A stretch of DNA of 8,106 nucleotides from Bacteroidales bacterium (GTDB taxonomy: Bacteria > Bacteroidota > Bacteroidia > Bacteroidales > UBA3824). Of this stretch, positions 1 through 6,283 are shown in pieces. The stretch spans positions 1-8,106 of the forward strand of contig JAFXMJ010000252.1 of assembly GCA_017530465.1 (NCBI GenBank). Direction: 5' to 3'. The position numbers were made by a program, and so were the translations under genes. Within the stretch, counting starts at the first letter, position 1. Each line of letters opens with the position of its first letter. Under the pieces are notes generated by a model. That model did no database searches and had not been told where the DNA came from. It worked only from the letters and a program-made list of their open reading frames with translations.

Positions 1-356
1 GCCACTGTGCTGTTGTCGGGGCTGCCGTCGGAAAGGCGGTGCTTTTCGAGGATGTCAAAGAGTGTGTCGCCCTCGATGTAGGTCTGCAAATACCATTTGT
101 AATCGTCGGCAACTTCCAAAACTTTCGGCACAGGCAACTGCGCGTCGTTCAGCGAGTTAGCAAAAGAGATGAACGCCTTGTTTTCGCGGACTTCGTAGCC
201 GTGAGTGCCGATAATGGTGGTATTATCATCAATAACCACCTTATAATACTCCCTGCTCGAACCCGACAGCGGCAACTTCTCTATATGTATTGGCTGCGTG
301 CCGAAGTGTTTGACACACAATGCCTCCAATTGGTCTGTATTGTTGATTTTTGCCAT
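1..356 (-). CDS. APH-family phosphotransferase (small-molecule kinase), N-terminal part, cut by window edge
   Basis: An open frame runs from an ATG at 356 to the left edge, giving 118 codons without a stop; the rest of the gene lies outside. The visible part looks like the N-lobe of the aminoglycoside phosphotransferase/choline kinase fold. It has a Gly/Ser-rich nucleotide loop (LPLSGSSREYYKV, residues 28-40), a beta strand ending in IIGTHG (48-53), an ENKAFISF helix (58-65) and a hinge-like segment YLQTYIEGDTLFDIL (89-103). In Bacteroidota, proteins with this start are commonly annotated as phosphotransferase enzyme family, often fused to a RapZ C-terminal-like domain and sometimes near sugar nucleotidyltransferases. 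A sugar kinase of the AmgK type is possible, but the catalytic HxDxxxxN region is not in the window, so the substrate is unknown. The start lies 9 bp after the batE stop, which suggests co-transcription with the Bat genes. It is probably a chromosomal metabolic kinase and not a resistance gene. Confidence 0.78.
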   Translation of the reverse strand, partial: MAKINNTDQLEALCVKHFGTQPIHIEKLPLSGSSREYYKVVIDDNTTIIGTHGYEVRENKAFISFANSLNDAQLPVPKVLEVADDYKWYLQTYIEGDTLFDILEKHRLSDGSPDNSTV

Positions 357-365
357 AATTAATAT

Positions 366-1130
366 CTATATAACCTCCAATGCCTCTGCCTTTATCCATC
401 CAACGCGACCGTCGGAAAGGCGGATTTCAACCCAATCGAGCGACTTGTCTTTCACGGAAACTTTAAGGCCTTCGTGGATGCGAAAAAGGTCGGTGCCGGA
501 GTCGTCGGGCGAACTTTTGGCGGTAACTACTACGTCGGTGATTATCGCGTCGGAGGTCGAGTTGATGACATTGTCGGTATAAAAACCCATCGCCAACGAT
601 ATGATGCACAGCACGATAAATACAAATCCAAACGAAAAGGCGAGTTTACGGAGATTGAGCCTGTCGCTGAAAAAGTAGAGGAGAAACAGTCCCAATCCGA
701 CGCCCAAAAATACAAGCGTCAGCACCGCCCAACCGCTAAGTCCAACGCCCTTGCCAATCATTTCAGTGATGGCGGCGAAGTTGGTGGCGGGGATGTCTTT
801 GAGGTTGTCTTGAAGGTGCGTGTTGGCGAGTTTGAGGTTGTTTTTGGCGTCCTCAAATTCGTCGTCCTGCTTGATGGCGCGTTCGTAATTGAGGATGGCG
901 CGGGTGTAGTTGCCCTGCTTGTAATAAGCATTGGCAAGGTTGTAATTGAGTTCCGGCGCGGCAAAACCCTGAGCCACAATCTGTTCGTAGAGTTCGGCGG
1001 CGAGAGGGTAGTCCTTGTTGGTGTAGGCGTCGTTGGCTTTTTGGAAAAGCGCGTCCGCATCCTGGTTCTGCGCCAAACAATTGACGCAGGTGAGTATCGT
1101 TAACGCTATGATTATCAGTCGTTTCATCAT
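366..1130 (-). CDS. batE: BatE: TPR - two transmembrane helices - SH3 protein
   Basis: This 254-residue protein has a short secretion signal (residues 1-20, likely cut after CLA). TPR repeats span about 24-110, with typical spacing in ALFQKANDAYTNKDYPLAAELYEQ and LNYNLANAYYKQGNYTRAILNYERAI. Two membrane helices follow (about 132-153 and 164-183). The C-terminal bacterial SH3-like domain (about 198-254) ends in the usual WVEIRLSDGRVGWIKAEALEV pattern. This TPR/TM/SH3 order is that of BatE. By family knowledge the TPR and SH3 domains are scaffolds on the extracytoplasmic side that bind other Bat proteins or peptidoglycan; this is inferred and not shown here. Two ATG codons are adjacent (1130 and 1127); the first is used here and the choice changes one residue. 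The stop is TAG. It lies 28 bp after batD and 9 bp before the kinase gene. The Cys at 18 has no good lipobox, so a lipoprotein is unlikely. Confidence 0.9.
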   Translation of the reverse strand: MMKRLIIIALTILTCVNCLAQNQDADALFQKANDAYTNKDYPLAAELYEQIVAQGFAAPELNYNLANAYYKQGNYTRAILNYERAIKQDDEFEDAKNNLKLANTHLQDNLKDIPATNFAAITEMIGKGVGLSGWAVLTLVFLGVGLGLFLLYFFSDRLNLRKLAFSFGFVFIVLCIISLAMGFYTDNVINSTSDAIITDVVVTAKSSPDDSGTDLFRIHEGLKVSVKDKSLDWVEIRLSDGRVGWIKAEALEVI

Positions 1131-1158
1131 CGTATTGAAAATGTTTTCGTTGATATAA

Positions 1159-2922
1159 TTAAGCCTTGATTGATGTTTCCATCTGTTCGATGGCTTCCGC
1201 CGCCATTGCGTAAACCTCGTTGAGGGGATGCGCTGCGGATTCGGGGGCGTAATGCTCGTACTCGCAGGTGTCCAAAGTGTCTATAAACTTCTGAACCACA
1301 GCAGGATCAATCTGTTTTTCGGTGAGTTTTTCCTGAACGTTGTCGCGGCTGAGTTCGGCGCGGGGGATTGCGAGTTTGTCGCTCAGATAGCCCCAAAGCG
1401 CGTTGAGAACTTCGGCGTAAAATTCGTCCTTCTTGTTTTGCTCGATGTACGTATTGGCGAGTTTGAGGCGTTTGCGCGAGGTCTTGCCGGCGCGACGGTT
1501 TTTCATTCCAATGACGTTGGCATTGTTTTTTATCTGCTGTTGACGGATAATCAAAACTACTCCAAAAATCACAATCAAGAACGCAAAAATCATCCAAAAC
1601 TTGAAAGAATTGAAAAATTTGCTGTTGCCGTCGGTGAATTTGACGCCGCTCTGCTTGATGAAACGGATGTCTGAGCCGAGGTCTTCGATATCGGTCTTTG
1701 ATACCAATGCGCTCGCGTTGCTATTGGGGTCGCGCTCGCCGCTTACGTTGAGTAAAAGTTCTTTGGAAGTGGCTGTCTTGTAGGATTTTGTGGCGGGGTC
1801 AAAGTAATGAAACTGTACGGGCGGTATCGTAAATGAGCCTGACTGCCTTGCAATTGCCACAATAGAGAACACCTTGTTGCCCGAAAGTCCCTTCTCGTTG
1901 GCGTTGACATTTTCGGTGCTTTTTGGTTCAAACTGCTCGAAAGCCGACGGCAAGTCAATTTTCGGTGCTTCAAAGAGTTGGAAGTTGCCCGAACCCGATA
2001 CTGTAATCTTGATTGTGAGCGGCTCGTCGAGTTTGAGTTCCGCCTTGTCGGTGCTTGCCGCCACGGTGAAACTGCCCACCGCGCCGCCAAATCCGTCGGG
2101 CTTGCCATCTGCGGGCAACGGCTTTACTTTGATGGTTTTTGCCTTGCTCTTGGCGACTGCCTTTGCCTGTCGGAATCCGAAACCGTCAGAAACGATGCAG
2201 TCGATGGAATATGGGTCGATGGTGAGGTTGCCGGATTTTTGAGGGAATAGCACTTTTTTTTGCAACGGCGAGTAGAGGTAAGCCTTGTTGTTGATGGTCT
2301 TGCGGGAGAAACTGATGTTCGTCGGATTTTGTATTACCTTCGACCAAAAACCGTTGCCGTTTGGGAAGGTTGGATTGTCTAACCCAACGATGTCGTATCG
2401 CGAATACAACGAAGCAGTCATTATAATCTGCTCGCCGACGTATGCCTCCAACTTGTTGACTGTCAAATCTATGAAAACATTTTCATTGGACGATGGTGTA
2501 CCGCCATTATTGCCGTTGCCACCATTATTATTGCCTGCCGACGCGCTGCCGCTGCCGTCGTCAACCACCTCTATCGTTACGGAATTGGAATTGTAGATGG
2601 TGCCGGCAAGGCTGCCCTTGACCGCCGGAATGGTGTATTTGCCCGGCTTGTCGGCCATTACAGTATATATGTACGAAACACTTACAGAACTTACACCGTT
2701 GATAAACGACATATTGGAACTCTGCATCTTGCCCATCACCTGCATACCCTCAAAGGTAGGCGAGCCAAGGCGGACATCCTGATTGTTGGTGGAGACCTCC
2801 ACTCGGAACGACTGACCTGCATTGACCGTGGACGGAGCCGTGAGAGTAATCTCGACCTTCTGCGCCACTGAGGTCGCAGCCGCTATCATCATTAACGTGA
2901 AGCTGAAAAATAGTTTGTACAT
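1159..2922 (-). CDS. batD: BatD: large periplasmic beta-domain membrane protein
   Basis: This 587-residue protein matches the BatD/oxygen-tolerance family. It has a signal peptide (1-20, SVA|QK). A first beta-sandwich domain (about 22-122) contains the VNAGQSFRVEVS and KPGKYTIPAVKG patterns typical of BatD. A Gly/Asn/Ser-rich linker (123-147) is followed by further extracytoplasmic beta domains (about 148-270 and 282-395, with TDKAELKLDEPLTIKITVSG and SGSFTIPPVQFHYFD). A single membrane helix lies at about 441-460, and a basic, helical cytosolic tail at about 475-587. The tail (KDEFYAEVLNALWGYLSDKL, 498-517) resembles that of the short BatD-like protein encoded at 6284-7312. Length and topology are normal for the family. 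It is thought to act with the VWA proteins BatA and BatB at the envelope, but its biochemical activity is unknown. The ATG at 2922 is the only start that leaves the signal peptide complete. It sits 60 bp after batC and 28 bp before batE. Confidence 0.93.
   Translation of the reverse strand: MYKLFFSFTLMMIAAATSVAQKVEITLTAPSTVNAGQSFRVEVSTNNQDVRLGSPTFEGMQVMGKMQSSNMSFINGVSSVSVSYIYTVMADKPGKYTIPAVKGSLAGTIYNSNSVTIEVVDDGSGSASAGNNNGGNGNNGGTPSSNENVFIDLTVNKLEAYVGEQIIMTASLYSRYDIVGLDNPTFPNGNGFWSKVIQNPTNISFSRKTINNKAYLYSPLQKKVLFPQKSGNLTIDPYSIDCIVSDGFGFRQAKAVAKSKAKTIKVKPLPADGKPDGFGGAVGSFTVAASTDKAELKLDEPLTIKITVSGSGNFQLFEAPKIDLPSAFEQFEPKSTENVNANEKGLSGNKVFSIVAIARQSGSFTIPPVQFHYFDPATKSYKTATSKELLLNVSGERDPNSNASALVSKTDIEDLGSDIRFIKQSGVKFTDGNSKFFNSFKFWMIFAFLIVIFGVVLIIRQQQIKNNANVIGMKNRRAGKTSRKRLKLANTYIEQNKKDEFYAEVLNALWGYLSDKLAIPRAELSRDNVQEKLTEKQIDPAVVQKFIDTLDTCEYEHYAPESAAHPLNEVYAMAAEAIEQMETSIKA
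2482..2556 (-). other. Gly/Asn/Ser low-complexity linker in batD
   Basis: Residues 123-147 of BatD form a spacer dominated by Gly, Asn and Ser (for example SASAGNNNGGNGNNGG). It separates the first extracytoplasmic beta domain from the next. It is most likely a flexible hinge; the repeated Asn/Gly codons make it a likely site of length variation between strains. Confidence 0.75.
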
Positions 2923-2982
2923 AATATCTTGTTTTCTTAGTTGCGTGTTATTAAGTTCAACATTTTCAAGCGTTTCGCTATG

Positions 2983-3945
2983 CTACCAATTCTTGTCGTG
3001 GGCTTTTGGACGGTAAGTGTCCTGATTGTCCTTGACCTTCTTTTGGGTCTGCGAATCCGCCTTGTTGATGGCTTCGAGCAGTCGGTCGGCATCCTCCTTG
3101 GAGATGCCCATAAGAGCCGCCGCCTCTTCGCTGTCGGGCGTTCCGTCGTTGTCGGAATCGAGGTCGCGGTAGTCGGGTGTGCCGTCGCCGTCGGTGTCCT
3201 GCGGCTGCTGAGGGGTCTTGCCCGCCTCCACGCTGTCGGGTACGCCGTCGTTGTCGGAGTCGTTGTCCTTGTAATCCGGCACGCCGTCGCCATCGGTGTC
3301 GCGGGGATTGTCGGGATTGTCGCCCTTCTCCACGTTGTCTGGTATGCCGTCGCCGTCGCTGTCCTGATTTTCAGGGTTTTGAGGCTGATTCTCGTCCTGA
3401 TTCTGCTGCTGTTGCTGATTCTGTTTGTCTTGGTTTTGGTCTTGATTCTGCTGCTGTTGGTTTTTCATATCCTGCAACTGGTCAAGCAACGTCTTGACAT
3501 ACAGATAATTGTATTTGCAACGCTTGTCATCGGGATTGTTGCGCAGCGAGTTTTTGTAGTATTCGAGAGCCTCCTTGCCAAGTTTGATAGCCTCGTCAAG
3601 TTTGTTGCCCTTGATTGCCGCCTCGCAAAGTCCAAGTTGCGAATTGCCCAAATTGTAGTAACATTCCGCAAGTTTCTTGCTGTCGGTTTGCGACTTGGCG
3701 AGAGCAGCAAATTTTTCCTTAGCCCTGTCGTACTTGCCCTGCCTGTAAAAAGCGTCGCCGAGGTTGAATGCCGCCTCGTATGACGACTGATTCTCGTTGA
3801 AGGCCTTTTGGTACGAATTTTCCGCTTGGTCGTAATGCCCATCGCGGTACTGACCATTGCCCTCACGTATGTAGGGTTTTTCTGTCTGCGCTGTCGCCAC
3901 CAATGTAGCGGCGCATATTGCCGATGTCAGAATTATCTTAATCAT
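2983..3945 (-). CDS. batC: BatC: TPR protein with an added calcium-type DxDxDG repeat block
   Basis: This 320-residue protein has a signal peptide (1-20, VATAQ). TPR repeats span about 24-158 (YIREGNGQYRDGHYDQAENSYQKAF; AAFNLGDAFYRQGKYDRAKEKF; AECYYNLGNSQLG; LGKEALEYYKNSLRNNP). A Gln/Asn-rich linker follows (163-194). Five acidic DxDxDG(I/V/T)PD motifs lie at 195-203, 216-224, 229-237, 250-258 and 263-271. The tail is BatC-like, with a helix (ISKEDADRLLEAINKADSQTQKKVKD, 281-306) and the end KAHDKNW. TPR plus Gln-rich linker plus a short tail ending near (K/D)W is the normal BatC plan. The acidic block resembles thrombospondin type 3 repeats, which bind calcium, and is not part of the usual plan as I know it. 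An in-frame TTG at 3951 would add two residues, but the ATG at 3945 directly precedes the signal peptide and is preferred. The gene lies 52 bp after batB and 60 bp before batD. BatC probably acts as a periplasmic scaffold with BatB and BatE. Confidence 0.92.
   Translation of the reverse strand: MIKIILTSAICAATLVATAQTEKPYIREGNGQYRDGHYDQAENSYQKAFNENQSSYEAAFNLGDAFYRQGKYDRAKEKFAALAKSQTDSKKLAECYYNLGNSQLGLCEAAIKGNKLDEAIKLGKEALEYYKNSLRNNPDDKRCKYNYLYVKTLLDQLQDMKNQQQQNQDQNQDKQNQQQQQNQDENQPQNPENQDSDGDGIPDNVEKGDNPDNPRDTDGDGVPDYKDNDSDNDGVPDSVEAGKTPQQPQDTDGDGTPDYRDLDSDNDGTPDSEEAAALMGISKEDADRLLEAINKADSQTQKKVKDNQDTYRPKAHDKNW
3121..3300 (-). repeat. Tandem 34-residue repeat encoding paired DxDxDG motifs in batC
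   Basis: BatC residues 216-249 and 250-275 are tandem copies. Both read DTDGDGxPDYxDxDSDNDGxPDSxEA, with 21 of 26 aligned positions identical. The first copy carries an extra GKTPQQPQ spacer, giving a 102-bp period. A fifth, single motif (DSDGDGIPD) sits just upstream at residues 195-203. The near-identity suggests duplication within the gene. Confidence 0.85.
3364..3459 (-). repeat. Gln/Asn-rich low-complexity segment in batC
   Basis: Residues 163-194 of BatC are almost all Gln, Asn and Asp, encoded by runs of CAG/CAA and AAT/AAC. This is the linker usual in BatC, placed between the TPR domain and the C-terminal part. It is likely disordered and prone to slippage. Confidence 0.8.
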
Positions 3946-3997
3946 TCGCAAATGTAGCGGTTTTTGGTTTTAATTAATGTGAAAAATATTCAAATTA

Positions 3998-5044
3998 TTA
4001 CAAATTGTCGTCCTTCCGTTCAAAAAGCCCCATCTTGCGTATCCAACGGTTTTTGCGTTTGAGGACGAAACACGCTGTAACAAAGAGTATTAGCGAAAAC
4101 AATGCCGGCACTACGAATTTTTCGTCAAATTCGGCGTACTGCACGATTTCGCCTTTTTTCATCTTGGAAATCTCGTTGTAAACCGTCGGGAAGCCCGAAT
4201 TGCTGTTGGACGCCTTTACGTATATGCCGCCGCCCGCCTGAGCAATCTTTTGGAGCGAGGTCTCGTCGAGTTTGGTCATCACTATCTCGCCCGAACGGTC
4301 TTTGATGAAATCCTTGCCGCCTTCCCTGATGGGAATCGGTGCGCCGCGCACGTCGCCGACGCCAATTGTATGCACCACGATGCCCTTTTCGGCGCAGAGT
4401 TTGGCAATTTGGATTGGGTCGGGCTCGGGTTCGTGATTCTCGCCGTCGGATACAAGGATAATAGCCTTGCTGAGGTTGTCGTCGAAGTTAAAAGACTTGA
4501 TAGCCAAGTTCATAGCCTCGCCGAGCGCAGTGCCCTGCTCCGAAATCATATCGCAACTTACCGACTGTATGAAGATGTCGGTAGCCTTCAGGTCGGTGGT
4601 CATCGGCACTTGCACAAACGCCGACCCCGCAAAGATTATCAGCCCCACGCGGTCGGTGGAGAGTTTGCGGACGAGGTTTGAGATGGCGTTTTTGGTGCTT
4701 TCGAGGCGGCTCGGGTACATGTCGGTGGCGCGCATCGAATTGCTGATGTCCAATAGAATCATTATCTCGTTGCCCTGCGAGGTGGTTTCTTTGAGCTTGG
4801 AACCCACACGTGGACGGGCTACGGCTACTATCAGCAATGTAATAGCCATAGCCGCCAATGCCGCCCTGATGATTGGGCGCGAGGTGCTTGTCTCAGGTGA
4901 CAAGGCTTTGAGTGTCTTGATGTTGCCTATCTTCTCCAACGCCTTGCGACGGCGGCGCATATACAGCAAAAATCCCAACGCCATCACCGGCAGCAGCAAC
5001 AGCAAGTAGAGGTATTCTATGTTAGCAAACTGTACGTCAAACAT
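3998..5044 (-). CDS. batB: BatB: membrane-anchored VWA-domain protein
   Basis: This 348-residue protein has an N-terminal membrane helix (about 11-28, YLLLLLPVMALGFLLYM), an Arg/Lys stretch, a second helix (about 60-76), a VWA domain (about 92-290) and a third helix near the C-terminus (about 311-327), followed by a basic tail. The MIDAS is intact: DISNS at 99-103 (D99, S101, S103), a Thr in PMTTD (T149/T150), and D200 in ILVSDGENH. VWA domains with this site bind Mg2+ or Mn2+ and mediate protein-protein contacts. BatB is known as the partner or paralogue of BatA and is expected to expose its VWA domain next to the membrane. Its length and three-helix topology are those of the family. It differs from the usual tight arrangement in being separated from batA by 236 bp of palindrome-rich sequence. 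It precedes batC by 52 bp. I see no Shine-Dalgarno sequence; an A/T-rich tract precedes the ATG, as is common in Bacteroidota. Confidence 0.94.
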   Translation of the reverse strand: MFDVQFANIEYLYLLLLLPVMALGFLLYMRRRRKALEKIGNIKTLKALSPETSTSRPIIRAALAAMAITLLIVAVARPRVGSKLKETTSQGNEIMILLDISNSMRATDMYPSRLESTKNAISNLVRKLSTDRVGLIIFAGSAFVQVPMTTDLKATDIFIQSVSCDMISEQGTALGEAMNLAIKSFNFDDNLSKAIILVSDGENHEPEPDPIQIAKLCAEKGIVVHTIGVGDVRGAPIPIREGGKDFIKDRSGEIVMTKLDETSLQKIAQAGGGIYVKASNSNSGFPTVYNEISKMKKGEIVQYAEFDEKFVVPALFSLILFVTACFVLKRKNRWIRKMGLFERKDDNL

Positions 5045-5071
5045 TTTTGTTTTATTTTTTTATCCACCCGC

Positions 5072-5087
5072 ACATACGCTTGTATGT
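5072..5087. repeat. Hairpin ACATAC-GCTT-GTATGT
   Basis: A perfect 6-bp inverted repeat with a 4-nt loop lies about 28 bp upstream of the batB ATG. In the batB mRNA it would fall in the 5' leader region. Confidence 0.6.
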
Positions 5088-5104
5088 ACGAGGTTATTGA
5101 AATA

Positions 5105-5119
5105 CCGTTTTCCAAACGG
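5105..5119. repeat. Hairpin CCGTTT-TCC-AAACGG
   Basis: A perfect 6-bp inverted repeat with a 3-nt loop, one of four in this spacer that share a 3-nt loop. Confidence 0.65.
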
Positions 5120-5146
5120 CTAAAATTAATTTCGTATTATAAGGGG

Positions 5147-5157
5147 TCGCTTCGCGA
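5147..5157. repeat. Hairpin TCGC-TTC-GCGA
   Basis: A short perfect 4-bp inverted repeat with a 3-nt loop, directly next to the left arm of the long AT-rich inverted repeat. On its own it is too short to be significant; it is noted because it fits the pattern of its neighbours. Confidence 0.4.
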
Positions 5158-5241
5158 GAAATTTTACAAAATCTTTTCAAAATCTTACAAATTTTTTATT
5201 TGGTATTATTTGTAAGATTTGTTTAGATTTGTATAATTTCT
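5157..5241. repeat. Long AT-rich inverted repeat (13-bp perfect core)
   Basis: The core arms AAATCTTACAAAT (5180-5192) and ATTTGTAAGATTT (5208-5220) are perfectly complementary over 13 bp across a 15-nt loop. The complementarity continues outward with small gaps: the left arm from 5157 starts AGAAATT and the right arm ends AATTTCT at 5241, giving imperfect arms of about 35 nt. The repeated AAAATCTT words inside the left arm add direct-repeat structure. Such an element could be a small mobile repeat or an RNA stem-loop. The AT-rich stem without a following U-tract makes a simple intrinsic terminator less likely. Confidence 0.75.
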
Positions 5242-5253
5242 GTCCGTAGGACA
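5241..5253. repeat. Hairpin TGTCC-GTA-GGACA
   Basis: A perfect 5-bp inverted repeat with a 3-nt loop, abutting the right end of the long AT-rich inverted repeat. Confidence 0.65.
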
Positions 5254-5264
5254 CTCCTAATTAT

Positions 5265-5281
5265 AGCCGCCTATGGCGGCT
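5265..5281. repeat. GC-rich hairpin AGCCGCC-TAT-GGCGGCT after batA
   Basis: A perfect 7-bp GC-rich inverted repeat with a 3-nt loop. Its outer base overlaps the first base of the batA stop triplet on the plus strand (5281). It would form a stable stem immediately after batA translation ends. On the minus strand it is followed by TATAATTAGG, not a U-run, so it is at best a weak or Rho-assisted terminator, or an mRNA 3'-end stabiliser. Confidence 0.7.
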
Positions 5282-6282
5282 TATGGCAGCACTGCGCCCA
5301 CCGTCATCCTTATAAAGACGTTCAATAGCATTAATATCAACGCCCAAAGGAGGAAGGGGTGGAAGAGGTCTTCCGAATGACTGATGGTCATCGAAAGCAT
5401 CTTGGTCTTTTCAAGCTCGTCTATTTTCTTGTAAACGTTTTTGAGTGCCTGATTGTCGGTGGCGCGGAAGTATTGACCGTCGGTGATTTTGGCGATTTTT
5501 TGGAGTGTCGCCTCGTCGATGTCAACTTTCACCTGTTCATATACTTTGCGTCCCCAAATGTCGGTGGTAGGGTAGGGGGCGTACCCCTGAGTGCCTACGC
5601 CGATGGTATAGACGCGGATGCCATACTTTGCGGCAATCTCCGCCGCGCTCACAGGCTCTATCTCGCCGCTATTGTTCATACCGTCGGTGAGGAGGATTAC
5701 AACCTTGCTCTTGGCGTCGCTGTCCTTGATACGTGCAACTGCGTTGGCAAGTCCCATGCCGATAGCCGTACCGTCGTCGATGATGCCGTTTTTGACCTGC
5801 GTCATAAGGTTGACGAGGGTGGCGCGGTCGGTGGTGAGGGGGCATTGCGTGAAACTTTCGCCCGCAAAGAGGACAATGCCGATGCGGTCGTTTTCACGCG
5901 CCTGTATGAACTCGCAGGCAACGTTTTTGGCGGCTTCGAGGCGGTTGGGCTTGAAGTCGCAAGCCTCCATCGAACCCGAAATATCCATCGAGATTATGAT
6001 GTCGATGCCTTCTTTTTCTACTGTTTCGTCCTCGGATGTGCTCTGTGGACGAGCAATTGCAATTATTATCAATGTAATAATAAAGAAATTCAACACCGGC
6101 GGCAACCACGCCAAAATCTTGCGCAGAGTGAGCTTATTGGCTCCAAAATCGTCCAACATGCCGAATTTCATCGTCGCATTGAAGTTCCTCAGCTTGAAGT
6201 AATACCAAACTGCGAGCGGTATAAGTACCGCAGGAATCAGCCAAAGTCGTCCGGGGTGTGCAAAATGTATATAGTCGAACAT
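5281..6282 (-). CDS. batA: BatA: membrane-anchored VWA-domain protein
   Basis: This 333-residue protein starts MFDYIHFAHPGRLWLIPAVL, a typical BatA start. It has a first membrane helix (about 13-28), a second (about 61-77, NFFIITLIIIAIARP), a VWA domain (about 93-290) and a C-terminal helix (about 308-325). The MIDAS is intact: DISGS at 100-104, T150/T151 in CPLTTD, and D200 in ILLTDGMN. Metal-dependent protein binding near the membrane is therefore expected. The frame extends 31 codons further upstream, but that part overlaps the preceding gene and is low-quality (Arg/Pro/Ser-rich). The ATG at 6282 follows the upstream stop by 1 bp (TAAAATG on the minus strand), which suggests translational coupling. 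BatA and BatB align over their whole length (helix, helix, VWA, helix) and are paralogues. The gene is followed by the palindrome-rich spacer. Confidence 0.95.
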   Translation of the reverse strand: MFDYIHFAHPGRLWLIPAVLIPLAVWYYFKLRNFNATMKFGMLDDFGANKLTLRKILAWLPPVLNFFIITLIIIAIARPQSTSEDETVEKEGIDIIISMDISGSMEACDFKPNRLEAAKNVACEFIQARENDRIGIVLFAGESFTQCPLTTDRATLVNLMTQVKNGIIDDGTAIGMGLANAVARIKDSDAKSKVVILLTDGMNNSGEIEPVSAAEIAAKYGIRVYTIGVGTQGYAPYPTTDIWGRKVYEQVKVDIDEATLQKIAKITDGQYFRATDNQALKNVYKKIDELEKTKMLSMTISHSEDLFHPFLLWALILMLLNVFIRMTVGAVLP

Positions 6283-6283
6283 T

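Larger units (their letters stand above)
5045..5280. other. Palindrome-rich spacer between batA and batB
   Basis: This 236-bp stretch has no credible gene on either strand and is the only long gap in the operon. It contains five compact perfect hairpins and one long AT-rich inverted repeat, listed separately. The hairpins are packed at both ends, with the AT-rich repeat in the middle. I found no convincing Bacteroidota promoter (TTTG, then TAnnTTTG) upstream of batB and no hairpin followed by a clear U-tract on the minus strand. It may be a small non-autonomous repeat element or an mRNA-processing region; neither is proven. Confidence 0.7.

Noticed and set aside
1..356. Aminoglycoside-resistance gene
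   Set aside because: The fold family is shared, but the sequence and operon position fit the housekeeping phosphotransferases of Bacteroidota, and the catalytic half is outside the window.
2969..2979. AGCG-TTT-CGCT hairpin just after the batC stop
   Set aside because: A 4-bp stem is too short to support as a terminator and no U-tract follows; it only echoes the 3-nt-loop hairpins of the batA-batB spacer.
3121..3363. Repeated GTCGCCGTCGG-like words on the plus strand considered as a CRISPR-like or intergenic repeat array
   Set aside because: They are the in-frame coding sequence of the DxDxDG motifs of BatC, with spacing set by the protein repeat.
2941..3783. Long plus-strand open frame (280 codons) opposite batC
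   Set aside because: It is antisense to batC, its predicted protein is a Val/Leu/Ile-rich run created by the complement of Gln/Asp/Asn codons, and it has no recognisable domain.
3946..3951. TTG start for batC two codons upstream
   Set aside because: The ATG at 3945 directly precedes the signal peptide and is the more common start codon; the TTG adds nothing recognisable.
3949..3956. TACATTTG on the minus strand, an exact match to the Bacteroidota -7 motif (TAnnTTTG) just before batC
   Set aside because: I see no TTTG-type -33 element at the right distance (the nearest is about 34 bp upstream of the motif), and transcription would start at or inside the start codon. A chance match is more likely, though 5'-end mapping could revive it as a leaderless promoter.
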